Origin: Bacteroidales bacterium
GTDB lineage: Bacteria > Bacteroidota > Bacteroidia > Bacteroidales > Tenuifilaceae
Direction of reading: 5' to 3'
DNA length: 64,000 nucleotides
Assembly (NCBI GenBank): GCA_028708425.1
Contig: JAQVYY010000005.1
Coordinates: forward strand, 1 to 64,000
The translations under genes were made by a program, and so were the position numbers. The notes below the pieces were generated by a model that saw nothing but the letters and a program-made list of their open reading frames with translations, had not been told where the DNA came from and did not search any database. Shown in pieces: positions 17,127-26,402 of this stretch (position 1 is its first letter; each line of letters opens with the position of its first letter).

Positions 17127-17708
17127 ATGAAAAAACTTGGATTGACTAAAGCCCTTTTTGCAGTAGTTGTTATTGCAGGAGCATTTACCCTAGGTAGTTG
17201 TGGGGGAAGCAAAAAAGTATCGGACGGACTAGGAAAGAAAATCGTAATTCCATGTAGTGGGCCCGAGTACGCTTCAAGTAAAACTCACTTTCGTGGTACG
17301 GGTATAGGCGAGAGCACTAACTTAAGCACAGCGAAGCGGAAGGCTAATACCGATGCTCGTGCAACTCTAGCTACAGGTATTAACAGTACTATTAAAACTG
17401 TAACCGATCGCTATACTCAGGATATTACTGTTGGTGAAGCGAGCGAATTTGCCGAGAAATTTGAAGACATGACACGTTCTGTTGTTAACCAAGAGCTTAA
17501 CAATATGGCTATTGTTTGCGATGAGACCCGTCAACTTGAGGGTAAGTATGTTGTTTATATGGCTGTTGAGATTGCTAAGGATGAACTGCTTAACAGGGTA
17601 AGCCAAACAATAAGCAAGGATGATAAGTTACGTCTTGACTACGACAAGATGAAATTTGAGAATATCTTCAACGAGGAGATGGATAAATTAGCGAACGAAC
17701 GCCCTTAA
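17127..17708 (+). CDS. LPP20-like lipoprotein
   Basis: 193 residues. The signal peptide has a lipobox, GSC at residues 24-26 (FTLGSCGGSKK), so it is a lipoprotein. The core reads FRGTGIGESTNLSTAKRKANTDARATLATGI..., the Gly-x-Gly start and regular Ala spacing of the LPP20 family. It is followed by a helix and a final strand, GKYVVYMAVEIAKDEL. LPP20 domains are found in outer-membrane lipoproteins such as those of Helicobacter and next to FlgT-type flagellar proteins, but no flagellar genes occur here. It ends in a strong terminator, which divides the cluster. Confidence 0.8.
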   Translation: MKKLGLTKALFAVVVIAGAFTLGSCGGSKKVSDGLGKKIVIPCSGPEYASSKTHFRGTGIGESTNLSTAKRKANTDARATLATGINSTIKTVTDRYTQDITVGEASEFAEKFEDMTRSVVNQELNNMAIVCDETRQLEGKYVVYMAVEIAKDELLNRVSQTISKDDKLRLDYDKMKFENIFNEEMDKLANERP

Positions 17709-17716
17709 TTTTACTG

Positions 17717-17760
17717 CACACCCAGCAGCTCTTCTTTGGGTTGCTGGGTGTTTTATTATA
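17717..17760 (+). terminator. Terminator after the LPP20-like lipoprotein
   Basis: CACCCAGCA and TGCTGGGTG pair around a 13-base loop, followed by TTTTATTATA, ten bases after the stop. Confidence 0.8.
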
Positions 17761-17854
17761 ATTCCATTGTTCTAATGCCCTACAAATGGCTAGTTATAGC
17801 TACCTTAAATAGTTCTTAATTTGGAGCAACTAAACCTAAATACATCTTAATATA

Positions 17855-19147
17855 ATGAAACGAATTCTCCTAATATCCTTACTTCTCCCAATTTTTTTTA
17901 CCTGTGTGGCTCAACCAAAAGTAGTTGAAAAGAGTAGCAGAAAACAACCCGGATGGGTTAATGGTCTCGAAAAGGACTACATTATTACAGTGGGTAGCGG
18001 CTCAACTGTTCAGGAAGCCCAACAGAACGCCCTTAATATGGTTAAGGAACAGATAGTTAGTGCTGTTGCCGAGAATGTGCAAACTACCTCGGAAATGCGT
18101 ATCGAAGAGAATACGGTGAATAAGGTATCTACGTATCTCGAAAATTTTGCAACTACCACAACAACCACATCTGGACCAGTGCCCTTTTTACAGGGAATAT
18201 CCCTTTCTAAGGTCGAAGAGTTTTATTGGGAAAAATTGGAAGACAAAAAGACTCGTGTCGTTCGGTTTAACTATCATCTAAAGTATCCTTTCCCTAAAAT
18301 AGAGATATGGAAACTTGTTGAGGAGTTTAAAAAGCGCGATAAAGAAATGACCCGTCAGCTCGATGAGCTGATTGCTGCCGCTGATAACGTTGAAAACATT
18401 GATGATATTCATAAAAATATTGGTGAACTCAAAATTTTAGCCGATTACTTTATGGACGGGCGAAGAAATACTGCAAACCTTGGCATAACCCGTTACAGAG
18501 GTCTTTACAATAGCCTCGAATTAGTTGAGATTGAAAGCGGTTTGGGTGAGTTAAAATACGCACTTAGGCTTGGCGATAGGTATGTTCATACATCACGAAA
18601 ACCGAATACTAGCGCCGAGTGTGCTCGTATAACCAGCACTGTAAACAACAAGGATCATACAATAATTAAGTACGACTACTATAACTGCTACGATGATCCC
18701 GAAAATCATATACTTGTTACCTACCGTTTTGGAAATAACAATATTCAAAAGAAATTCTTTTTCGATATAACTGCCGACAAAGCCTCGATTTTTGTTAATG
18801 AGCCCATACGTTTGTCGGCTCTAAATAAGGAGGACGATGTTGTATTAAATTCTACCATGGATATTACCCTTGTTTCGAAGTATAGCGCACCTTTTACAAT
18901 TGATAAGGTAGAGGTTGAAATACAGGGCCAAGCTCCTGTTACTGTCGAAAATATAGGGCAGAAATTTTCTGGAAAGGGTAATCACACTCTCAAACTGAAT
19001 GTTGATAAAGATTTAAAGGCAGACGAAACCTCAACATCTGGTAAGCGCATTTCGATGCTCTCAGGTTATATCCACTTTACTTCCGACAAAACCGGCGATA
19101 AGAAAACCTACAGAATATACAACCACACCTACACAACCGACTGGTAA
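17855..19147 (+). CDS. Exported protein with N-terminal LPP20-type domain
   Basis: 430 residues with a signal peptide ending in CVAQP (about residue 20). The first mature domain has the LPP20/FlgT pattern: QPGWVNGLEKDYIITVGSGS, then EAQQNALNMVKEQIVSAVAE, and closes with a strand near TRVVRFNYHLKYPFP. After a short coiled helix (EFKKRDKEMTRQLDEL) comes a beta-rich C-terminal region with Ig-like spacing (about 280-430). It is the seventh gene of the exported cluster and the only one behind its own terminator. It is probably periplasmic or on the inner face of the outer membrane. Confidence 0.75.
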   Translation: MKRILLISLLLPIFFTCVAQPKVVEKSSRKQPGWVNGLEKDYIITVGSGSTVQEAQQNALNMVKEQIVSAVAENVQTTSEMRIEENTVNKVSTYLENFATTTTTTSGPVPFLQGISLSKVEEFYWEKLEDKKTRVVRFNYHLKYPFPKIEIWKLVEEFKKRDKEMTRQLDELIAAADNVENIDDIHKNIGELKILADYFMDGRRNTANLGITRYRGLYNSLELVEIESGLGELKYALRLGDRYVHTSRKPNTSAECARITSTVNNKDHTIIKYDYYNCYDDPENHILVTYRFGNNNIQKKFFFDITADKASIFVNEPIRLSALNKEDDVVLNSTMDITLVSKYSAPFTIDKVEVEIQGQAPVTVENIGQKFSGKGNHTLKLNVDKDLKADETSTSGKRISMLSGYIHFTSDKTGDKKTYRIYNHTYTTDW

Positions 19148-19169
19148 ATTTTTCCATCATACTCATACT

Positions 19170-19206
19170 ACAACAAGGGGCGGCTAGTATTTAGCCGCTT
19201 TTTGTT
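19170..19206 (+). terminator. Terminator at the end of the exported-protein cluster
   Basis: CAACAAGGGGCGGCTA pairs with TAGCCGCTTTTTGTTG around a five-base centre. The A/T-flanked stem could work in both directions. Confidence 0.8.
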
Positions 19207-19286
19207 GATGCTTGTTAATGGATGTGAGTATTCCCTTTGTCCAGTAATCTAAGGTTCAAGTTATATTCAAGTTATATTGGGCCTAG

Positions 19287-19432
19287 CCCTAACTATTCAT
19301 TCGAATAATTGCTATATTCGACAGCGACTAGGTTCCACAACCAATCTAGTTGCCAAAAATTGAGCTCAACCATGTCGGGGTAACCCGCATTTGCATTCAT
19401 TTTTTACAAATTTGACGAATAATGCGGGCTAA
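19287..19432 (-). repeat. Dispersed repeat, copy 5 (reverse)
   Basis: All three hairpins are recognisable on the minus strand. Hairpin 1 ends at ATGCGGGCTAA and hairpin 3 at CCCTAACTATTCATTCG, the latter diverged. It is the only copy that is antisense to the gene preceding it. Confidence 0.75.
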
Positions 19433-19581
19433 ATCATCTCAATTTATTTTTCCTTCGCACCTTTTGTTAAAGCAACACTTTAAGGGCATCAAAACTCATT
19501 TTCACCAAGCTAAAAAACCTAAAATAGCCAGCTGTAATGTATAATTATGATGTATTCAAGCTTATAAATCCCTGAAAAATA

Positions 19582-19611
19582 TTGTAGCTTACTATAAAAT
19601 ATGTAATTTTG
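19582..19611 (+). promoter_or_regulatory. Promoter of the sigma-54 activator operon
   Basis: TTG at 19582-19584, 19 bases, then TAATTTTG at 19604-19611: a full match to the Bacteroidota primary-sigma consensus. The ATG follows 16 bases later. Confidence 0.65.
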
Positions 19612-19627
19612 TCAGTATCTTTTAAAT

Positions 19628-20878
19628 ATGAAAATGAATAGTGAAATACAGCGCATAAAGCAACGTTTCGAGATAATTGGTAATTCTCCAGCGTTAAATC
19701 GTGCTATCGATATTGGTTTGCAGGTTGCGCCTACCGATTTATCTGTGCTTATTACGGGCGAAAGTGGTACAGGAAAAGAAGTTTTTCCCCAAATCATTCA
19801 CCTGTATAGCACTCGAAAGCATGGATCGTACATAGCGGTTAACTGCGGTGCAATTCCCGAAGGGACAATCGATTCGGAACTTTTTGGTCATGAAAAGGGA
19901 GCGTTCACTGGGGCAATGGACAGCAGGAAAGGATATTTTGAGGAGGCCGATGGGGGAACGATTTTTTTGGATGAGGTTGCCGAACTCCCTGTTTCAACCC
20001 AAGTGCGGTTGTTGCGTGTTCTCGAAAGCGGCGAGTTTTTAAGGGTTGGCTCTTCAAAAGTACAAAAAACCGATGTTAGGGTTATTGCTGCAACCAATGT
20101 GAATATAATCGAAGCGATTCGTAGCGGGGATTTTCGCGAAGATTTATACTATAGGTTAAATACTGTGCCCATAAATATTCTTCCATTACGTCAGCGGACT
20201 GAGGATATTCCTCTGCTTTTCAGGAAGTTTGCGTCCGATTTTGCGGAGAAGTATCGTATGCCCATCATTTCGCTCGATGATGATGCCCGACGGGTACTGG
20301 TTAGCTACAAATGGCCAGGGAATGTACGGCAGCTAAAAAATGTAACCGAGCAGATATCGGTAATAGAGGAGTCGCGGTTGGTTAATGCCGACAAGCTTTT
20401 GCATTATTTGCCCGATTACAGCGCAACAAAGCTGCCCGCAATAATCAACAAAGCGGGAGCATCAGAACCATCGTTTGCCAACGAAAGAGAAATCTTATAT
20501 AAGATTCTGTTTGATATGCGTAACGATGTAAACGATTTAAAGAAACTTGTGCTCGATTTGATGCAAAGCGAAAGCCATAATGTTGAGGTAACTCGTGAGA
20601 GTGCCGGAATACTGAAGAATTTATATAAAGACGATACACCCCATATAAAACCACCCCCAAAAGATGATTTTGAAACCAAGTCTTTTGCCGAAAATAATCC
20701 TCACATACAGGATACCGAGGAAATTATTGAGGAATCTTTGTCCCTAGTCGATAAGGAGATAGAGATGATTAAGAAAGCCTTGAAAAAGTATAACGGAAAG
20801 CGAAGGCAGGCTGCAGAGGAATTGGGTATTTCTGAAAGAACGTTGTATCGGAAAATTAAGGAGTATAGCTTAGACTAA
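19628..20878 (+). CDS. Sigma-54-dependent transcriptional activator without receiver domain
   Basis: 416 residues. It starts directly with an AAA+ activator domain: Walker A GESGTGKE (about 43-50), the sigma-54 contact loop GAFTGA (91-96), Walker B with GGTIFLDEVAELP, then RLLRVLESGEFLRVG and the arginine-finger region FREDLYYRLN. An acidic linker of about 90 residues leads to a C-terminal Fis-type helix-turn-helix (RRQAAEELGISERTLYRKI). There is no N-terminal receiver, GAF or PAS domain, so control must come from another protein, from expression level, or from the linker. It heads a run with lptE, a TPR gene and secG, a layout I believe is conserved in Bacteroidota. Confidence 0.93.
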   Translation: MKMNSEIQRIKQRFEIIGNSPALNRAIDIGLQVAPTDLSVLITGESGTGKEVFPQIIHLYSTRKHGSYIAVNCGAIPEGTIDSELFGHEKGAFTGAMDSRKGYFEEADGGTIFLDEVAELPVSTQVRLLRVLESGEFLRVGSSKVQKTDVRVIAATNVNIIEAIRSGDFREDLYYRLNTVPINILPLRQRTEDIPLLFRKFASDFAEKYRMPIISLDDDARRVLVSYKWPGNVRQLKNVTEQISVIEESRLVNADKLLHYLPDYSATKLPAIINKAGASEPSFANEREILYKILFDMRNDVNDLKKLVLDLMQSESHNVEVTRESAGILKNLYKDDTPHIKPPPKDDFETKSFAENNPHIQDTEEIIEESLSLVDKEIEMIKKALKKYNGKRRQAAEELGISERTLYRKIKEYSLD

Positions 20879-20913
20879 TTATTTTGGTTATATAGCCATG
20901 AATAGGCAGAAAG

Positions 20914-21429
20914 ATGATTTGTAAAAAGTTGGTAAATATAGTACTAGCCGTAGTTTGCGGAGCGGCCATAGTGTCGTGTTCAGTAAGTTACTCGTTTTCT
21001 GGGGCATCTATTTCACCCGAGGTAAAAACAGTGAGCGTAGGCCATTTCCAGAACTTGGCGCCGTTGGTAAATCCTATGCTAAGTAATACCATTGGAGAAT
21101 CGCTACGCAACAGGTTTACTTCTCAAACGCGATTAAACCTGGTAACGGCATATGGCGATTTAAGTTTTTCTGGAGAAATTCGCGATTATCGTGTGCAACC
21201 CGTAGCAATTCAGGGCGATGAGGTGGCTGCTATGAATAGGTTAACCATTTCGGTACGTGTTAAATTCGAGAACGCTATCGATCCAACCCAGAACTACGAT
21301 AAGACTTTTTCGCATTTTGAGGACTTCGATAGCAGGCAACAGCTAACGCAGGTTGAGCAAAGCCTCGTTACAATTATCGTAGATAAGCTGATTGAGGATA
21401 TATTTAATAGCGCGGTAGCAAATTGGTAG
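20914..21429 (+). CDS. lptE: LPS assembly lipoprotein LptE
   Basis: 171 residues. LptE is the outer-membrane lipoprotein that plugs the LptD barrel during lipopolysaccharide insertion. The signal peptide has lipobox VSC (about residue 22), followed by SVSYSFSGASISPEVKTVSV, the start usual in Bacteroidota LptE. The rest shows LptE-like alternation: NTIGESLRNRF, GDLSFSGEIRDYRV, TISVRVKFEN. It lies 35 bases behind the sigma-54 activator, and its stop is three bases before the next ATG, indicating an operon. lptD is not in the window; lptC is about 28 kb away. Confidence 0.85.
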   Translation: MICKKLVNIVLAVVCGAAIVSCSVSYSFSGASISPEVKTVSVGHFQNLAPLVNPMLSNTIGESLRNRFTSQTRLNLVTAYGDLSFSGEIRDYRVQPVAIQGDEVAAMNRLTISVRVKFENAIDPTQNYDKTFSHFEDFDSRQQLTQVEQSLVTIIVDKLIEDIFNSAVANW

Positions 21430-21431
21430 CC

Positions 21432-22301
21432 ATGGATAAGGAGCAGTTTTATAGTATTATAGCGCATCCTCAGAGCATCGGTAATGAGGAGCTAGCACAA
21501 CTTGACAGCTTGACTAACGACTTCCCCTATTTTTTTGCAGCAAGAGTGCTTAAGGTTATTGGTGATAAGAATATAAACTCGGGCGACTTGGAATCTGAGT
21601 TTACAAAACTTTCGGCACTGGCTTCGGATAGAAATGAGCTGTTTTTTGCCCTTCATTCGGTAGCAAACGACTGCAATTCGGTAAAGCCGAAAAAGCTTGA
21701 TGTTGATAGCGATGATGTAAAAGCGGCTGAGTTTATGCCGGATACCGATAATAAGCTCCTTGAGCTTTCCGATTCACCAGTTGATATACAGCATAAAACC
21801 GACGATGAAGTATTTATGGACCCTCAACTTTATACTCTAGAAATTCCTGAAAGGGATCTTAATGAGGAAGGATACGGCTCATTGTCAGGCGATTTTAAAA
21901 AATCAGAGGAAAGTAACCCCGATGATGCTAGCGAATCTGAAGCTGATATTTCCTCCTTATTAGAACTTATACAAAAAGGGGACAGCAGTATTTTCACCGA
22001 TGCTGATAAGGCCGCAGCGGATGACCCTTTTTCATTAATTGACACTTTTATTGAGACCCAGCCACGCATTACTCCTAACCAGCCACCCTCTGCAGAAACT
22101 ATTAATCAGCCCGACATATCACAGGGGTCGCTCAAGGAACCAGAAGATGTTGCGAGCGAATCGTTAGCCAAAATCTACTTGGCACAAGGCTATAATGATA
22201 AGGCTATTAGAATTTACGAGAGATTAAGTTTGAAATATCCAGAAAAAAAAGCTTACTTTGCCGCTCAAATTATAGAGATTAAGAACTCAGATAGTAAATA
22301 A
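21432..22301 (+). CDS. TPR-like protein of the lptE-secG operon
   Basis: 289 residues from the ATG at 21432; an in-frame TTG at 21423 would overlap the lptE stop and is less likely. There is no signal peptide. The N-terminal 70 residues (LDSLTNDFPYFFAARVLKVI) and C-terminal 40 (ESLAKIYLAQGYNDKAIRIYERLSLKYP) look like helical TPR units. The middle is long, acidic and low-complexity (many Asp, Glu and Ser) and probably disordered. It is likely cytoplasmic and acts through protein contacts. I know of similar proteins at this position in other Bacteroidota, without a defined function. Confidence 0.75.
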   Translation: MDKEQFYSIIAHPQSIGNEELAQLDSLTNDFPYFFAARVLKVIGDKNINSGDLESEFTKLSALASDRNELFFALHSVANDCNSVKPKKLDVDSDDVKAAEFMPDTDNKLLELSDSPVDIQHKTDDEVFMDPQLYTLEIPERDLNEEGYGSLSGDFKKSEESNPDDASESEADISSLLELIQKGDSSIFTDADKAAADDPFSLIDTFIETQPRITPNQPPSAETINQPDISQGSLKEPEDVASESLAKIYLAQGYNDKAIRIYERLSLKYPEKKAYFAAQIIEIKNSDSK

Positions 22302-22324
22302 AATAAACGTTAAAACCTTTTGCA

Positions 22325-22678
22325 ATGTATTTGCTTATATCAGTATTAATAATTATTGCCAGCATCCTGCTTATTCTAATCGTTTTGGTTCAGAATTCAA
22401 AAGGGGGTGGATTGGCTTCTAATTTCGCTTCCTCGAACCAGGTTATGGGTGTTCGTAAAACGGCCGACTTTTTAGAGAAGGCTACATGGACATTGGCAGT
22501 TAGCCTTCTAGTTTTAACCATATTGGCTGGTTTTGCAATACCTCGCGATAAGGGTGAGGTTAGCCGTTCGGCAATTGAAGAAAAACTGGAGCGTGTACCC
22601 AGCCCCTCGGCCTTACCAACTTTCCCGCCTGCTACTACCGACGATGCAGGTGATGTAGGTGAGCCAGATGAAGAGTAA
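22325..22678 (+). CDS. secG: Preprotein translocase subunit SecG
   Basis: 117 residues. SecG is the small membrane subunit of the SecYEG export channel. There are two transmembrane segments (about 1-23 and 52-72), with the family signature VLVQNSKGGGLASNFASSNQ between them. The C-terminal 40 residues are acidic and proline-rich, an extension common in Bacteroidota. It is the last gene of the activator-lptE-TPR-secG run and is followed by a strong terminator. Confidence 0.93.
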   Translation: MYLLISVLIIIASILLILIVLVQNSKGGGLASNFASSNQVMGVRKTADFLEKATWTLAVSLLVLTILAGFAIPRDKGEVSRSAIEEKLERVPSPSALPTFPPATTDDAGDVGEPDEE

Positions 22679-22699
22679 AAGCTTAGAAACTTTTCGTAT

Positions 22700-22746
22700 A
22701 AGCGGGTGTCAGTATGTCACATACTGACACCCGCTTTTTTTATATA
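22700..22746 (+). terminator. Strong terminator after secG
   Basis: AGCGGGTGTCAGTAT and ATACTGACACCCGCT form a 15-bp stem with a short loop, then seven T residues. This is the best hairpin terminator in the window. Confidence 0.92.
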
Positions 22747-22968
22747 AATCGAAAATGTTTTGTGTCGTTTCATGCAGTGCAGTTTCTTTGCTTGCTTTTA
22801 GTTGGTAGTATGATGGTTACAATTATGCTCCTTGTGCGGTATTGTACTATTTTTAACACACAATAATATTTACTCAATTTACCCTATCCTTTTTTTGTCC
22901 GTTTTTATTAAAAAAAACATAAAAAGGGGTTTTTAACAACCAAAAACAGGGCAAAAAGTCAGGTTTGT

Positions 22969-22976
22969 ACGTTTGG
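22969..22976 (+). promoter_or_regulatory. -7 promoter element of groES-groEL
   Basis: TACGTTTG matches TAnnTTTG exactly, 67 bases before groES. No clear TTTG lies at the -33 spacing, and I see no CIRCE inverted repeat, so HrcA-type control is not supported here. The rest of the 22747-23043 gap holds nothing else I recognise. Confidence 0.45.
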
Positions 22977-23043
22977 CACAAATTTCGATATACCCAGAAT
23001 TGTGAATTCGAATACATTTATTAACAAATAAATCATTTTAGAA

Positions 23044-23322
23044 ATGTCAGAACTAAAAATTAAACCATTAGCAGATAGGGTTCTTGTTGAGCCCTTAGAA
23101 GCAGAAGACAAAACGGCAAGCGGTATTTACATTCCCGATACTGCAAAAGAAAAGCCCCAAAAAGGGACTGTAGTTGCTCTTGGACCTGGTACAAAAGATG
23201 TTACCATGGAGGTAAAAAAGGGAGATAAGGTACTTTACGGAAAGTACTCTGGCACAGAAATTAGCCTTGATGGTAAGGAATATCTTATGATGAAGCAGTC
23301 GGATATTTTGGCCGTTGTATAG
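23044..23322 (+). CDS. groES: Co-chaperonin GroES
   Basis: 92 residues. It is the heptameric lid of the GroEL folding chamber. Typical: [22 protein letters not shown], the mobile loop region with the GIYIP sequence, the roof hairpin, [14 protein letters not shown], and the C-terminal [12 protein letters not shown]. groEL follows 63 bases later in the usual operon order. Confidence 0.98.
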   Translation: MSELKIKPLADRVLVEPLEAEDKTASGIYIPDTAKEKPQKGTVVALGPGTKDVTMEVKKGDKVLYGKYSGTEISLDGKEYLMMKQSDILAVV

Positions 23323-23385
23323 CCTATCGTATTTGGAAGGCTGTTTGTTTAATCTATTTATAAAACTTAATGAAAAATAAATATT

Positions 23386-25029
23386 ATGGCAGGAAAAATT
23401 ATTAGTTTCGATATTGAAGCCCGCGACCAGCTGAAAAAGGGAGTAGATCAGCTTGCAAATGCGGTTAGAGTAACTCTTGGTCCTAAAGGACGAAATGTAG
23501 TTATTGAGAGAAAATTTGGATCTCCTCAAATTACTAAAGATGGTGTTACCGTAGCTAAAGAAATTGACCTAGTTGATGCGACAGAGAATGTAGGAGCACA
23601 AATGGTTAAGGAGGTTGCTTCGAAAACAGGAGATGATGCTGGGGATGGAACAACTACCGCAACAGTTTTGGCCCAATCAATTATTGGTGTGGGTATTAAA
23701 AACGTAACTGCTGGTGCCAACCCAATGGACCTTAAACGCGGTATCGATAAAGCTGTTATTAGGGTGGTTGAAAGCCTTAAAAAGCAAAGTATTGAGATTG
23801 GCGACGACTATACAAAAATTGAGCAGGTTGCATCAGTTTCAGCAAATAACGACCACGAGATTGGTAAGCTAATTGCTGAGGCCATGCAGAAAGTGAAGAA
23901 AGAGGGCGTTATTACGGTTGAGGAAGCAAAAGGGATTGAAACTACTGTTGAAATAGTTGAAGGTATGCAATTCGATAGGGGCTATATTTCTCCGTATTTT
24001 GTTACTGATCCCGACAAAATGCAGACCGTGCTCGAGAACCCATACATTCTTATAACCGATAAGAAGATTTCAACCATGAAGGATCTTCTTCCTGTTCTCG
24101 AACCTGTTGCTCAAAATGGACGTTCACTTCTTATTATTGCTGAAGATATTGATGGCGAAGCGCTAGCTACCATGGTTGTAAATAAATTACGCGGGTCTCT
24201 AAAAATTGCTGCTGTTAAAGCACCAGGTTTTGGCGATCGTCGTAAAGAGATGCTCGAGGATATTGCTATTCTAACTGGTGGTGTTGTTATTTCCGAAGAA
24301 AAAGGTCTTCGTTTAGATGCGGCCACACTCGAAATGTTAGGCTCTGCTGAGAAGGTTTCTCTTGATAAGGAAAACACAACTATTGTAAACGGTGCTGGAG
24401 ATAAAGAGGCTATTAAAAAGCGTGTTGCTCAAATTAAGGTACAAATCGAGAACACTACATCCGATTACGATCGTGAGAAGTTACAGGAACGCCTTGCCAA
24501 ACTTGCTGGTGGTGTAGCAGTACTTTACGTAGGTGCAGCAACCGAAACCGAGATGAAAGAGAAGAAAGACAGGGTTGACGATGCGTTAAGTGCAACTCGT
24601 GCAGCGGTCGAAGAGGGTATTATCCCTGGTGGTGGTGTAGCTTATATTCGTAGTATCGATTCGCTAGACGAACTAACTGGTGAAAACGAGGATCAAAATA
24701 CAGGCATTAAGATTATCCGTCAAGCCATTGAGGCTCCTCTTCGTCAGATTGTTTCTAACGCCGGGCAGGATGGTTCTGTTGTTGCGCAGAAGGTTAAAGA
24801 AGGCAAAGGAGACTTTGGCTATAATGCATACAACGATAAGTATGAGAACTTGCATAAGAGCGGCGTTATTGATCCCACTAAGGTGGCTCGCATCGCCCTT
24901 GAAAATGCAGCATCAATTGCTAGTATGTTCCTTACAACCGAATGTGTAATGGTTGACGAGAAAGAGGATGAGCCAATGCCACCAATGGGAGGTAGCCCCG
25001 GAATGGGCGGTATGGGTGGAATGATGTAA
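23386..25029 (+). CDS. groEL: Chaperonin GroEL
   Basis: 547 residues, full length. It is an ATP-driven, 14-subunit protein-folding chamber. Visible: [13 protein letters not shown] and [12 protein letters not shown] (nucleotide site), [13 protein letters not shown], the apical-domain sequence [49 protein letters not shown], and the Gly/Met-rich C-terminal tail ending GGMGGMM. It is a standard single copy with groES and ends in a terminator. Confidence 0.99.
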   Translation: MAGKIISFDIEARDQLKKGVDQLANAVRVTLGPKGRNVVIERKFGSPQITKDGVTVAKEIDLVDATENVGAQMVKEVASKTGDDAGDGTTTATVLAQSIIGVGIKNVTAGANPMDLKRGIDKAVIRVVESLKKQSIEIGDDYTKIEQVASVSANNDHEIGKLIAEAMQKVKKEGVITVEEAKGIETTVEIVEGMQFDRGYISPYFVTDPDKMQTVLENPYILITDKKISTMKDLLPVLEPVAQNGRSLLIIAEDIDGEALATMVVNKLRGSLKIAAVKAPGFGDRRKEMLEDIAILTGGVVISEEKGLRLDAATLEMLGSAEKVSLDKENTTIVNGAGDKEAIKKRVAQIKVQIENTTSDYDREKLQERLAKLAGGVAVLYVGAATETEMKEKKDRVDDALSATRAAVEEGIIPGGGVAYIRSIDSLDELTGENEDQNTGIKIIRQAIEAPLRQIVSNAGQDGSVVAQKVKEGKGDFGYNAYNDKYENLHKSGVIDPTKVARIALENAASIASMFLTTECVMVDEKEDEPMPPMGGSPGMGGMGGMM

Positions 25030-25055
25030 GAATCTTCAAACATCAATATATACTC

Positions 25056-25090
25056 AAAAGGGGGTGGGCTATAGCTCATCCCCTTTTTTA
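25056..25090 (+). terminator. Terminator after groEL
   Basis: AAAAGGGGGTGGGCTA and TAGCTCATCCCCTTTTTT pair, with a terminal T-run. The A-run on the left makes it partly bidirectional. Confidence 0.8.
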
Positions 25091-25223
25091 TTTATGGATA
25101 GAGTTATGGGAGGTACAGCTGAAAACAGATTACCATTGCCTGAATATAAAATTATTACGTTGTACTTCCTTTATAGCACACGCTAAATATCCTGATATTA
25201 GGATATTACAGGGAGGCGGTGTT

Positions 25224-26309
25224 TTACGAGGAAGATTTGCTTGTAATAGGAGGAATGTTTATAAAATGGCATTTTTTGCAGAATAACGGGGGTTGATTTT
25301 TAAACCACATTTCCCGAAATTCCCTATATCCCTTTGAGTTTAGTATGTTTAATACCCTATTATTTATTACATTTCCAAAGGTAAGTTCTTTTGGGAATGG
25401 TTTTGCACAGCACGGTACTGAAAATCCATCCCATGTAAAGTAGAAATGTGTCCAAGGGAAAGGGCATTTTTGAAAACTATTCTGCGTTTTAAAGTTTTTG
25501 CTTGTGATGGTAACCTTAGGGTACTTCTTGAGGGTTTTTTCAAGAGCCGAACAGACAGATAGAAAGCTATCCGATTTATAAAAGTTGTAGTAACTGGCAT
25601 CTATATCAGTAACAGCGGCAAGGTTTAGCAAGGTAAAGTCAACGTATTTCACGCCAATTTCCGATGCGTACTCAACTAGTCGTGGCATATGTGTGTAGTT
25701 TTCTTTTGTTACCACCATATTTAACATAATGGAGGTAGTTGTTCCTTTGCACAGCTTAGTAAGTTCGGTTAAATTGCTGGTTAGGGTTGAAAATGAAGAG
25801 CCTTTGCGTATTGCATTGTAAACTGAATTCGTTCCATCAATTGACACTTGTATCGTATCAATTTTACCAATTACTCGTTTTGCTTTCTCTATAAAATGGG
25901 GTAAAACAGCATTCGTTGATATAGAGATAATGATGCCCTTGTTTTTAGCTTTTATGTAATCTACAATTTCTTCAAGGTTTTCATACATAAATGTTTCACC
26001 CATTCCAGTAAGTCCTATTGAGTCTAGATAGGGCCAAAGTTCATCAATAATATCTTTTGCTTGCCGTACAGACATTTTACCTTTATCCATTTCCTGTCCA
26101 TATCTATATTCGCGGGGGCAAATGGTGCAATGTAAATTACAGTGATTTGTTAACTCAATCATCACCGTTGAAGGGTAGGCTACCTTGGTTGACTTGCTTA
26201 TCCTCAGGAAAATAGCTTTAAATTTATTGGCAATGTAGAGATGTAACTTTTTATTGGTAGGAAGGTATCTTAGGCGCTTAATAATTTTTGAAATTTTTCG
26301 TTTATTCAT
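25224..26309 (-). CDS. Radical SAM/SPASM domain protein
   Basis: 361 residues from the ATG at 26309 (an upstream start would add ten residues). The iron-sulfur and SAM motif CNLHCTIC (Cys-x3-Cys-x2-Cys) begins near residue 57, followed by a radical SAM barrel with GLTGMGETFMYENLEE and ISISTNA. The C-terminal SPASM region holds KCPFPWTHFYFTWDGFSVPCC and a last CKKC, enough for auxiliary clusters. SPASM enzymes modify peptides or sugars, and many near relatives in Bacteroidota are of unknown substrate. No precursor peptide gene is evident nearby. It stands alone on the minus strand. Confidence 0.88.
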   Translation of the reverse strand: MNKRKISKIIKRLRYLPTNKKLHLYIANKFKAIFLRISKSTKVAYPSTVMIELTNHCNLHCTICPREYRYGQEMDKGKMSVRQAKDIIDELWPYLDSIGLTGMGETFMYENLEEIVDYIKAKNKGIIISISTNAVLPHFIEKAKRVIGKIDTIQVSIDGTNSVYNAIRKGSSFSTLTSNLTELTKLCKGTTTSIMLNMVVTKENYTHMPRLVEYASEIGVKYVDFTLLNLAAVTDIDASYYNFYKSDSFLSVCSALEKTLKKYPKVTITSKNFKTQNSFQKCPFPWTHFYFTWDGFSVPCCAKPFPKELTFGNVINNRVLNILNSKGYREFREMWFKNQPPLFCKKCHFINIPPITSKSSS

Positions 26310-26327
26310 GGTGTTAAACAGTTTGCA

Positions 26328-26335
26328 CAAATATA
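26328..26335 (-). promoter_or_regulatory. -7 promoter element of the radical SAM gene
   Basis: On the minus strand this reads TATATTTG, an exact TAnnTTTG match, about 20 bases before the ATG at 26309. Confidence 0.45.
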
Positions 26336-26402
26336 ACATTTAGCATTAAATTTTTGTAGCGTTTTGCTTTTATAATTCTTATTGGTAGCACAACAAATCG
26401 AA

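Noticed and set aside
22747..23043. A CIRCE operator ahead of groES
   Set aside because: No TTAGCACTC-N9-GAGTGCTAA inverted repeat is visible.
23095..23529. A 144-residue frame antisense to groES-groEL
   Set aside because: It overlaps two certain genes on the other strand, has no signal peptide or motif, and follows from their codon bias.
24111..24377. Minus-strand frame within groEL
   Set aside because: A shadow frame; the plus-strand groEL is certain and no independent signals exist.
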